NCBI GenBank assembly: GCA_036873755.1
Contig: JAVTVY010037154.1
Location: forward strand, 1-64,000
Origin: Hanleya hanleyi
Taxonomy: Eukaryota > Mollusca > Polyplacophora > Lepidopleurida > Hanleyidae
DNA: 64,000 nucleotides
Reading direction: 5' to 3'
A program made the translations under genes and the position numbers. The notes under the pieces are model-generated. The model saw only the letters and a list, made by a program, of their open reading frames with translations, did no database searches and was not told the DNA's origin. Each line of letters starts with the position of its first letter. Positions within the stretch are counted from its first letter, which is position 1. Positions 1-10,483 of this stretch are shown here, piece by piece.

Positions 1-540
1 CGTGAATAGCCCATCTAGACCCCAAATACCTTCATGTACTGCCCGAAATGGCCACTTTCGCTACTACTCGTACCGATGACGTCACCGATGACGTCACAGA
101 TGACGCGAACATCCCTCAAATCGGAGTGTCCACCCCGAGAACTACAAGATGACACCTTTCAGGACGCATTCGAACCGTGATTAGCCCATCTCGACCCCAA
201 ATAACTTCCTTCGCTGCCCCAAAATGGCCATTTTACTTACTACAACCAACTGCGCATGCGCAGATTAACGCGACATGCATTCAAAAACACACCATTCTGA
301 CTCTACCCCACACAAGCTTCACTTTGACACCTCACACGACCCATTCGAACCGAGATTAGCTCATCTCTAACCCAAACACACCCCTACATAGCACCCAAAA
401 TGCCTGTTTTCTATACTACGGCCAGACTGCGCATGCGCAGACTATTGAACACGGACGAACCATTAGTGTAGTCAAGTGCTCCTCCACGAGAGCTTCAAAA
501 ATAAGACCTCACTCGACCCCATTGGACCATGAGTGGCCCA
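1..540 (+). repeat. Diverged copies of the ~150-bp NRF1-box satellite
   Basis: Successive segments share ATTCGAACCG(T/A)GATTAGC, CTCATCTC, TGCGCATGCGCA and ACACCTCAC with one another and with the blocks at 1385-2335 and 55.4-56.7 kb. Perfect TGCGCATGCGCA palindromes are at 251-262 and 428-439. Two TGACGTCA boxes sit at 77-84 and 89-96. The left end lies outside the window. Confidence 0.7.
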
Positions 541-544
541 CCTA

Positions 545-1384
545 GACTCCAACATGTCCACCCCGTATGGGCCTATACACCCATAGCCATGCAGTATAGG
601 CCTATGGGCCTACCCAGGCCTCGGTGATTTTTTTCAAAAATTTCACCGATTCACTCCGCAACACTTCCTATCGTGTTCTAAATGACGAGACGAGTAAAAC
701 GAGACCCCACAACCCTACCGCAAATGTATAGAAGTGGGTTTCCCAATAGGATAAACATTGACCCTATACCCCAGTATGGGTCTATATGGGGCTCGGTGAC
801 TTTTTTCAAAAATTTCACCGATTCGCACGGGGACACTTCCTATCATGTTCTAAATGACGAGACGAGTAAAACGAGACCCCACAACCCTACCGCAAATGTA
901 TAGAAGTACGTTTCCTAGGGGGACAAACATTGATCCTATACCCTCAGTATGGCACTATATGGGGTTCGGTGACTTTTTTCAAAAATTTCACCGATTCGCA
1001 CGGGGACACTTCCTATCATGTTCTAAATGACGAGACGAGTAAAATGAGACCCCACAACCTATACCGCAAATGTGGAGAAGTAGGTTTCCCAGGATGGTCC
1101 TATACCTGCCATACCCCATATGGTAAGGTACTTCCTTCCGCACTTGAGTATAAAGTCCGTATTCTGCATTTTTCTTCGCGGCACTCTTTACATACACCCA
1201 CCCTGGAACTAGGGAAAGATAACTCTGTTGATAGACAAGCCCCGTTAAGCCCGGCGACCTATATACCCCTCATACCCCATATAGGCATTTTTCCAGGTTT
1301 TTCGATAAAGTCCGTGTTCCGTATTTTTTTTTTCAGGAAAAATTTTACATGCAGCTACCCAGCCATCAAATACCCCTTCACCTA
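545..1384 (+). repeat. ~174-bp tandem repeat, three clear copies plus degenerate flanks
   Basis: TCGGTGA(C/T)TTTTTTCAAAAATTT begins units near 620, 793 and 967, each followed by CACTTCCTATC, a shared ATGACGAGACGAGTAAAA and CTATA-C-CAGTATGG. From 1090 to 1380 only fragments such as CATACCCCATAT remain. Open frames across it exist only because the unit lacks stops in one frame. Confidence 0.75.
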
Positions 1385-2335
1385 GGCTTCACGTTGATAC
1401 CTCACTCGACCCCATTCGACCATTAGGGGCTCCCCTAGATGCCAAAACGTCTATTTTCATACCCTTGGGCCACCGCGCATGTGCAGAATGACCCTAATTC
1501 AACCCCACACCCAGTCCATCAGATGCCCCTTCACGAATGCTTCACTTGATACCTCACTCGATCCCATTGGACCATTAGGGGGCTCCCCTAGCTCCAAAAG
1601 GCTTATTTTCATGCCCTTGGGCCACCGCGCATGCGCAGAAGGCCGATATGTCAACCCCACACCCAGTCCATCAGATGCCCCTTCACGAATGCTTCACTTT
1701 GATACCTCACTCGACCCCATTGGACCATTAGGGGCTCCCCTAGCTCCAAAACGTCTATTTCCATACCCTTGGGTCACCGCGCATGCAGAATGCCGATATT
1801 TCAACCCCACGCCCAGTCCATCAGATGCCCCTTCACGAATGCTTCACTTTGATACCTCATACGACTCCATTGGCCCATTAGGGACTCCCCTAGCTCCAAA
1901 ACCGCTATTTCCATACCCTTGGGCCACCGCGCATGCGCAGAATGCCGATATTTCAACCCCATACCCAGCCCATCAGATGCCCCTTCACGAATGCTTCACA
2001 TCGATACCTCACTCGACCCCACTAGACCAGTAGTCAATCTCCTAGCTCCAAAAAGGCTATTTTCATACCCTTGGGCCTCCGCGCATGCGCAGAATGCCGA
2101 TAGTTCACCCCCGCGCCCAGCCCATCAGATGCCCCTTCACCTAACCTTCAATTTGATACCTCACTCGACCCCATCGGTCAACTAGGGGCTCCCATAGCTC
2201 CAAAAAGGCTATTTTCATACCCTTCGGCCGCCGCGCATGCGCAGAATGCCGATATGTCAACCCCACACCCAGCCCATTAGATGCCCCTTCACATAAGCTT
2301 CACTTTGATACCTCACTCGACCCAATCGGACCATT
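1385..2335 (+). repeat. ~152-bp tandem satellite with GCGCATGCGC boxes
   Basis: GCTTCAC(T/G)TTGATACCTCACTC recurs near 1385, 1539, 1691, 1841, 1993, 2145 and 2297, giving a period of 150-154. Each unit carries GACC-TTAGGGGCTCCC, CATACCCTTGGGCC, an (often perfect) GCGCATGCGC and CATCAGATGCCCCTTCAC. Perfect boxes: 1627-1636, 1929-1938, 2081-2090, 2233-2242. Confidence 0.85.
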
Positions 2336-2429
2336 TTATCTAGGGACTACTTTTTCTCCGCGGAAGCTTTTTCCCCGAGACCGAATCACCGCCAAAACCA
2401 CGGCCAAACCGCATCACCGCGCATGAATA

Positions 2430-2476
2430 CATTTTTTTTTTTTTTTTTTTGCCGGAACTTTTTTTTTTTTTTTTTT
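2430..2476 (+). repeat. Two poly(T) tracts
   Basis: Two runs of about 18-20 T are separated by GCCGGAAC, immediately right of the satellite block. They read like the tails of retroposed or repeat ends, but no body is attached. Confidence 0.8.
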
Positions 2477-2744
2477 GTCAATGCACACCCCCCAATAACC
2501 CCCCAATGCCCGAGTTGTCTCCCTTGCATCCATAGTGTAGAGATGGCGCCACACCCTCAATTGTGACGTCATTTTTACATCCGGGGGAAAATTAACTTTA
2601 GTTGCCCTATATATACTACTAGTGAGCTGACGGCAGCAATCCACTGCGAGCATCCTCGTTAAAATCAGGGGTATCTGTATCCTAGATACATTTCGGAAAA
2701 ATGTCACTTTAAATTTCAACCAATGAGGAAATCGACAGTCTTTG

Positions 2745-2892
2745 TATATTGACCAATCAGATCACTTGTTTTACGTCATCTTGGCATGTTTAATCATGTT
2801 GGAACATATTGGTATGCACTGGATGTGGTCGGACCGCAAGATGGTCAAGGTTTCGTCTTTGGGTCAAACAGAAACCTTGACATTGTGAAGAT
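2745..2892 (+). repeat. Dispersed repeat, copy 1
   Basis: TATATTGACCAATCAGATCA through CAAGATGGTCAAGGTTTCG to TTGACATTGTGAAGAT matches, with scattered substitutions and small gaps, the reverse complement of 41490-41640. It has no coding content and no clear terminal repeats. Confidence 0.75.
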
Positions 2893-3012
2893 GACTATGA
2901 GTGGCGGGAAATAAACGGTTTCATGCTATCTAGCTTGTTAATACACGTGTATTTCTTAAACTCGTGATTAAATTCTAAATGAGAAAAATCATCCCAGACT
3001 GTGGTTGTGGTG

Positions 3013-3995
3013 TATGGTAGGCCATCCCTTCCACAATTCGTTGCGTTGAATGGATACCAATGTATTGAAATTATAATTTCAATACCTTGAAAATCTACCA
3101 CTCATATTACCTGAAATTCAATGTAATTAAAATGTAATATCAATACATTGAAAATCATCCAATAGTAAGACTCGAATTTCAATGTATTGAAAATACAATA
3201 TCAATATATTGAAAATCAACCAATCATAAGCCTCGAATTGCAACGCCATTTAAAATGCTATATCAATACATTAAAAATCAACCAATCATAAGCTCCGAAT
3301 TTCAAAGTATTGAAATTGCAGTATCAATACATTGAAAATCAACCAATCATAAGCCCCGAATTTCAATGAATTGAAAATGTTATTTCAATGTATTGAAAAT
3401 GTAATTTCAATGTATTGAAAATGTAATTTCAATGTTTTGAAAATGTAATTTCAATGTATTGAAAATCAACCAATGAAACGAGATTTTTCTTGGAGGTTTG
3501 CCATTCTGCGCTTCGTCATCTTGGTCAGCGAGGTCGGACTGTGACAGTAATCGGGCGACCCTATTCTGAAGCCGCTGACCCACTGTATAACACCGGATTA
3601 CAAATAATGCAACAACTGGTCATGTTTTCCCTTCTCTATCACGCTTAATTTATAGCTGGCCGACAGATAGTACAGTTTCACAGTACAGTTCTTAGATCAA
3701 TTGAGAGCTTTACGAGTGCTATTTCAAGAGCGGGGTGACACGTCACGTCACCTAAATACTAAATCTCCTGGCGCAAATGTCGCGGTCAGAAAACGTGCAC
3801 CTAGCTTTGTAACAAGCCATGCCAGTGGTTGATTTTCAATGCATTGAAATATACACACTTTGCTTTGCTCGATTTTCAATACATTGCAAGTGAATTTCAA
3901 TACATTGAAATTCGGGGCTTACCATGTGATTGGTTGATATTCAATGTATTGAAATTACAATTTCAATATATTGCTAACAGGGATGGCCTACCATA
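3013..3995. mobile_element. Non-autonomous TIR element with internal subrepeats
   Basis: Perfect 16-bp terminal inverted repeats bound a 983-bp segment: TATGGTAGGCCATCCC (3013-3028) and its complement (3980-3995). Just inside both ends lie arrays of ATTTCAATACATTGAAA (about 61-bp period, with AATCAACCAATCATAAG spacers) at 3040-3475 and 3835-3975, in inverted arrangement. The middle is unique and holds no transposase. A GTG triplet flanks both ends, too short to be a convincing target duplication. Confidence 0.7.
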
Positions 3996-6900
3996 GTGAT
4001 GATGTCATGCAGTGTAGAATGATGGAGCCGCTTGTTATGCTGGCAGTGGGTCACTATAGCATACTCTCATGGAATGTTTTATGGCATATATCTACATCTA
4101 TCCATCCATCCATCGTAGCTATTTTCGGAAGTATAGCTATCACTTTGGCTTCAGCTAGTCCAGTTAGATATCTGTCTACCTAATATACATATCCCAGCAC
4201 ACGTAGGTTTAAACTATCATTTCACAAATATTCTCCGATCATACCTACATTTGTCCTCGTTGACAGTTTTAACAATGTAAATAAATTTGAATACCGTCAT
4301 TCATTGGTCAACCGTAGTCCGTTATAACAACGTCTCCAAGTCAATACTCACAGAAGTAGATCAATTTCTGTTACCATCATCATCTAAATGCAAATTACAG
4401 TCATACTTTTTACTCGATACGGGCGCGAGTGGTTGTTGTAAAATGGACCAAGGCTGGATAATGAGGGCCAGACATGAAGAATCGGCACACCCACATATGT
4501 TAATTTCTAAAGTGTCAACACCTTCAATCAAACGGAATATCCACAGCTTACAAATTTATGATAAAATCTGGAGGACAAAAATCGATAGTCGCCATGTGCG
4601 ATTACGGGCAAAGGGAGATAATTTAATGCCTTGATTCGTATTTCAAACTTGAAGGACACAAACGGCATTTAGAGTATAATCAGCATGGGGATCTGTAATA
4701 GAATGTGATGAAATGGAATTACAGGGGGAAAGGCGAGTATACCGTACAGGAACAGTGATAAAACTGGAGAGTCATGATATAGTTTTGTCATGACAATTTA
4801 CTCAGTTTGTACTGGAGCTTTTTGGTGGTTGTAGGTAGGTGAAAGCTTTGTGCACATTGACTTCTCTATTGACTTATCAAGCTCTCTGCACTATGGCGTT
4901 TAAACAAACGCTCCCGGGGACTATGTACTTCTTTGAGTGCATAGCTTCTCTAAATTTACTTAATCTTTACAAACAAATGTCATAGGGGAACTCGGAGTTC
5001 ACCAAACACCATTGATTTTGATCGTGTGTGATTTAACATAGAGGGCGGGACACCTAGAGTTCGTATAAGTTTACCAGAACAAAGTATAAGCTTTTAACAC
5101 GTAGTCTGATCAGTCAAAGAAAGGTTTTTAAGCGAATCACCAACAATATAACTGGACTATGATGTCAAGTGGTCCCAAATAGTTCTGTTGATCCGTGGCG
5201 ATTTAACCGGGGAAACGTTTAATGTCAAAGTTGGTGAGTGGCACTTGGAGAAATAGTTTAGGGACTGAGAAAGTAGAACGGGAGAAGGATTAAAAGGAAT
5301 CTAACTTTGGGTAGCCGAGATCGCAGCCCGAAGAACCCCCCAGGCGAAGTAAATCTCGTTCCGTTCAAGTTTCCGTGAACGGATCTTTTACTGAACCCGC
5401 AGCTGTCAAATAGTGTGTTTGTCAAACTTCGCCAGTCTTTTAAGGGTCACCAACTTCCAAAAGCTCCTTTCTTCTATTTAGTTGGGAATGCCCGCTGAGA
5501 GGTTCCCTGTGCCTGGCCGTTCCCGGGTATAAGGTGTCCGAGTCGGCACCTTGGATTTAATTGCCTTTTTATCTCCTTGACACATTCCCAGCTTAAACAG
5601 CCACGCAATATCTGGCACAATAACACTTCATAACATACATTAACTAGGAAATTCAAACAACAATTTGCTATGCTTTATTATTACACTGAATATTAGCGCG
5701 AGACAACCCTATAACTGCAGACCTCAGCAAACCATTGAACATGTCAATGAATATTCCAGTTTTGACATATGGTTATAATTTTTTCATCTGTTCTTTTTTT
5801 TCCAGGAGGAATAACAAATACAAAGATCTGGTCGTCAGCAATCCTCGTTGTACACCGTTAAACATACTACACGGTAGTACCACAAGGATCCAAGCTTTAT
5901 TTTCAGAGTAACAGATATTTAGGTTCAACGTTAACAAAACTGTTGTTACAGAAAACTACAGTAGGGTATGAGATCTAAGGAGCCCGATCCGGGTTCGTCC
6001 CGCTAAAAACAACAGTTTACAATGTTCATTGGACTACAAGATGATGTTACCCTTGTAATGTTCTTTTATCCTGTTTTTCCTGCTGCGATTTGTCTAAACT
6101 TTGCCCCAAACTTCTGCGGGGGTATTGCCAGATCACTGTGAGTATTCTTGTGAAAATCTTAGAAACGCCTTGTTGTAACTTTGTGGTCCCAATAGGCTCA
6201 AACCGAGAAGCTAGTACACAAACGGCCCAGCTAAACGATGAAAAAGATATCCGGCAAATGAAACCGTTATATGGCGGCCAGGATAGAGATTTTATTTCAT
6301 GAGAATTTTTCGCCTCTTCTATTCGAACTGTAAGCGGACAACGCGCGGTTTAGGGGGACATTAAGACGAAGTTGCTTGCTTTCGGCAGTGGCCGGATCAA
6401 CACTACGAAGGAGGCATTCAAAGCAAGACGTGACTTCAATAATGGGCTGTGTAGAGAGCGCGGTCTCTATTTTTCTGTACTTTATTCATCATGTTTGTTA
6501 GACGCGTCATTGAGCGGCTGAACGCTCTGAAGGACTGTTTAGTTACATATGCCAAATGTCAATACCTACTGTGTACAAACGATGTCGGCAAATACGCGTG
6601 TTTGCTTATATTGCCTATATTAACGTCGAAGGATCAAGCCCTCGTAGGAAGTTAGTACAATGGCGGGTAAAACAGTATATTTGCACGATGCTCTCTGCCG
6701 GGTCCGCGCTGTAAAGGGACTTCAATAAGCTCCATGAATAGACAAATGCTTTTGCAGATACAAAGTCCATCGTAAATCATTAATACTGGGAGTTTTGCAG
6801 TTAAATGCACAATGTTCCACGGAAATAATGAAGTGAATCCCATTTGGTCATGTTCGACTTCTCAAGGTCGTTGTATTCCATAACAAAGGAGATACTTGTG

Positions 6901-7098
6901 CCCCTTGCAGTGCGGGTATTTGCTTTGTTCCGAGCAGTCATTCACATTTTGAAGAGGGTATAATAGTGACATTTAAAATGAAACTAAAATGGCGGCTCAA
7001 TAGCGCCGAGAAGCCATCTGGGACACGCCGCTATTGAGACTTAAATATACAAAGTTAATGTATCGTGCATTGGAGTAGATATAAATTGACTGCTTGAC
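3996..7098. other. Unique sequence, no gene recognised
   Basis: Only short open frames, most starting at non-ATG codons. A splice-like TTTTTTTTCCAG at about 5803 has no convincing exon after it. Nothing else was seen. Confidence 0.5.
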
Positions 7099-8905
7099 AC
7101 TTGTCTTGACTATAAACTTGGTAAACAATGCCTCCAACACAACACTTGTCTTGACTATAAACTTGGTAAACAATGCCTCCAACACAACACTTGTCTTGAC
7201 TATAAACTTGGTAAACAATGCCTCCAACACAACACTTGTCTTGACTATAAACTAGGTAAACAATGCCTCCAACACAACACTTGTCTTGACTATAAACTAG
7301 GTAAACAATGCCTCCAACACAACACTTGTCTTGACTATAAACTTGGTAAACAATGCCTCCAACACAACACTTGTCTTGACTATAAACTAGGTAAACAATG
7401 CCTCCAACACAACACTTGTCTTGACTATAAACTAGGTAAACAATGCCTCCAACACAACACTTGTCTTGACTATAAACTAGGTAAACAATGCCTCCAACAC
7501 AACACTTGTCTTGACTATAAACTAGGTAAACAATGCCTCCAACACAACACTTGTCTTCACTATAAACTAGGTAAACAATGCCTCCAACACAACACTTGTC
7601 TTCACTATAAACTAGGTAAACAATGCCTCCAACACAACACTTGGTCTCCAACACAACACTTGTCACTATAAACTAGGTAAACAATGCCTCCAACACAACA
7701 CTTGTCTTGACTATAAACTAGGTAAACAATGCCTCCAACACAACACTTGTCTTCACTATAAACTAGGTAAACAATGCCTCCAACACAACACTTGTCTTGA
7801 CCTAAACTAGGTAAACAATGCACTCCAACACAACACTTGTCTTGACTATAAACTAGGTAAAGCAATGCACCAACATACTTGTCTTAGGCCTATAAGCTAG
7901 AGTGACAATACACTCCAACACAACACTTGTCTTGACTAAACTAGGTAAACAACCATACTTTAACCTTGTCTTGACTATAAACTAGGTAAACAATGCCTCC
8001 AACACAACACTTGTCTTGACTACATAAATAGGTAAGCAATGCCTCAACTGCTTTTCTGTCTTGACTACCAAACTAGATGTAAAGCAATGCCTCCCAGCTT
8101 TCGCACCTTCTTCCTATAAACTAGGTAAACAATGCCTCCAACACCAGCACTTGCAATGTTGACTATAAACTGGGTAAACAATGCCTCCAACTAGCACTTG
8201 TCTTCACTGCCAAACTAGGGTAAACAATGCTCCAACTTCAACACTTGTCTTGACTATAAACTAAGGTAAAGCAATGCCTTAACACCTTACTTGTCTTGGC
8301 CTATAAACTAAATTAAAACAATGCCTCCCAGCTTGTGCTGTCTTTCTGTGACTATAAACTAATTAAGCAAGTGCACCTCCAACCCCAACACACTTGTCTT
8401 TCTTGACAGAAGCTAAACTAGTCAAACAAACACCTCCAACACAACATATCTTGTGACTATAAACTAGGTAAAACAGACGCATTCTCCAACTATAACTTAC
8501 TTGTCTTGTTGACTATAAACTAGGTAAACAATGCCTCCAACACAACACTTGTCTTGACTATAAACTAGGTAAACAATGCCTCCAACACAACACTTGTCTT
8601 GACTATAAACTAGGTAAACAATGCCTCCAACACAACACTTGTCTTCACTATAAACTAGGTAAACAATGCCTCCAACACAACACTTGTCTTCACTATAAAC
8701 TAGGTAAACAATGCCTCCAACACAACACTTGTCTTCACTATAAACTAGGTAAACAATGCCTCCAACACAACACTTGTCTTCACTATAAACTAGGTAAACA
8801 ATGCCTCCAACACAACACTTGTCTTCACTATAAACTAGGTAAACAATGCCTCCAACACAACACTTGTCTTCACTATAAACTAGGTAAACAATGCCTCCAA
8901 CACAA
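7099..8905. repeat. 45-bp minisatellite, about 40 copies
   Basis: Units of ACTTGTCTT(G/C)ACTATAAA + CT(A/T)GGTAAACAATGCC run almost identical over 7099-7860 and 8510-8905. The central 7860-8500 is degraded by substitutions and indels. Since 45 is divisible by three, the minus strand stays open as a 15-residue repeat (CCVGGIVYLVYSQDK), which is not evidence of a protein. Confidence 0.95.
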
Positions 8906-9193
8906 TGTACGTACATCTACTTCAAAGAATAATAACACAAGCAGCGAGTGTTTATTTTGTTGAAATATCCGTCTTATTTCTGTTGAATTGTCCACATTTT
9001 CTGTTCTCACTTCCTTGAAGCCTTTGTGTAGTAAGTTGAAGAAATACAGATCAACATGATGTTTGGCTTCGCTGTGTGGGCTGATGTAATTATGTATGCT
9101 TAGGAAACCTTCTCGTCCTTCGAAATATTCAAATAATTTATGCGCTTTGATGTTGTAAAATTTATGAACATCTATTCCTGTAACATCAGTCAT
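8906..9193 (-). CDS. Open frame next to the 45-bp array, unrecognised product
   Basis: A true ATG at 9193 opens a frame (MTDVTGIDVHKFYNIKAHKL... then FNLLHKGFKEVRTEN) of about 95 codons before it enters the 45-bp minisatellite and stops. Composition is protein-like (many Lys, Glu, His, Phe) and not repetitive. I recognise no family, see no clear donor before the array, and find no partner exon. It might be an old coding fragment truncated by array expansion, or chance. Confidence 0.2.
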
Positions 9194-9577
9194 ATTTCCT
9201 ATCGCTCTTGATTGGATCGCAATCGTTGCACCATCATGGTTTTATTTGGCATTTCTGCTGCCAGTCAGCTCTAGTGCTGTTGTAATATTTGCACATTGTC
9301 ATCGTACTGTCAACATCCAACTATGATGATGTACTTTTAACCTATCCATGTTGTAGCAATGTTAACAGTTAATCAACATTTATCCACTGACTCCTCAAAT
9401 TTGCTTTGATCGTCTCCTTGTAATATATGCACCACACAACTCACTCGTGGTGTATTTAATACCGCATATGGTGTATCTGAAATACACCATAGCTGACTTC
9501 CTTTTCCCGGATTAGGTCAGAAGAGGCGGAGCTTCACAATCAAGCTCGGATGATCATTGGCTGGATCAATGATCAAC

Positions 9578-9680
9578 ACGCGACAATGTATGCCAAATAT
9601 TAGCACGATATTGCACTCTCCGGGGCTTCGCCCCCTCAAGCACAATATCTTCCAAATATTTCGCATACACTGTCTCGCGT
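9578..9680. repeat. Near-perfect 103-bp palindrome (hairpin)
   Basis: ACGCGACAATGTATG...CACGATATTG pairs with CACAATATCTTCCAAATATTT...CACTGTCTCGCGT. The centre is the tight stem GGGGC-TTC-GCCCC (9622-9634). It could be a tiny fold-back element or a transcribed hairpin; nothing favours either. Confidence 0.75.
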
Positions 9681-9834
9681 CATCATGTAACTATAACATC
9701 CAGTCTTTTCATCTCGCTACCGTCCTGTTGTCAGCAATAATCAACTGATGCCACTATAATACTGCGTTAGTCTATTCTTGCCGTCACCACACTGTCAAAA
9801 GTTACTCAACTGGTCCCACTAGTATGATATAGTT

Positions 9835-10031
9835 CACAGGCCCGCAAAACAAGAGTTTTGGGGGGTGTGGACGGTGGTATGACGGTGATGTGTCGAAATA
9901 TGGGGTCTCTATATATAATCTCATGCTTTATATAAAACCATAAAGCATGGAGTTATATATAGAGACCCCTTATTTCGACACTTCACCGTAATACCACCGT
10001 CCACCCCCCCCCCCCCCAAAACTCTTGTTTT
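9835..10031. mobile_element. Fold-back MITE, copy 1 (right tip lost)
   Basis: Starts CACAGGCCCGCAAAACAAG and reads outward-in as AAGAGTTTTGGGGGGTGTGG, GGTGGTAT and TATGGGGTCTCTATATATA, then the same modules inverted after a 30-base centre. The right arm ends at CTCTTGTTTT and lacks the GCGGGCCTGTG tip present in copy 2 at 41749-41947. Expansion to 14 C has occurred on the right. Confidence 0.85.
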
Positions 10032-10483
10032 AATGTATCCATCGCGTCACCATACTATTAGATAATTACTTATGTCACAATAGTACAGTTTTAGTGTATT
10101 CATACAGATACCATACTATGAAAGAGTAACTCAACTAGTCCCCCATATCGTACCTCTCCGTCTATTCATGTAGTCGCCATACTGTCAACATTTAATGAAC
10201 TGATGTCGCCACTATACCGTCAACTGGTGACCTACTTATATCGCTCTGGTATATAGTTTTGCTCAGTCCATGTCGCCGCCGTACTAATCTAATGTCGCTA
10301 CGCTGCAGTTTGGCGTTCCTGCCCCCATCGTACTGTCATAAGTTAATATGCTGAGACATTGACCTCTCTTTATGACATGTGACGTTGTTGCATAACCATA
10401 ACCATATCCATAACCATCGTACTGACAGCAGTTAATCTACTCACGTCATCCATGTGGACATCATTTTGTAAACAACTAATCTA
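10032..10483. repeat. Highly diverged relatives of the 70-bp satellite
   Basis: Scattered (T)GTCGC(T/C)A-GGTACTG and CCAT-T--ACAT-(A/G)TACTG modules at roughly 60-75 base spacing. Similar fragments are already visible from about 9240, before the fold-back element. No gene seen. Confidence 0.5.

Noticed and set aside
177..2185. Several plus-strand frames over the satellite blocks
   Set aside because: They repeat with the satellite period, and no consistent frame is conserved between units.
4287..4634. Frame containing LLDTGASG, which resembles a retropepsin active site
   Set aside because: It starts at TTG, lacks the rest of a protease domain, and no reverse transcriptase or integrase is nearby. 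A four-residue match is expected by chance.
5960..6005. GGGTTCGTCCCGC, looking like a tRNA T-arm
   Set aside because: No matching A box, anticodon arm or acceptor stem upstream.
7055..7865. Long minus-strand frames of repeating CCVGGIVYLVYSQDK
   Set aside because: They follow from a 45-bp unit (multiple of three) without a stop in that frame. Frames break wherever an indel occurs, and there are no start, splice or signal features.
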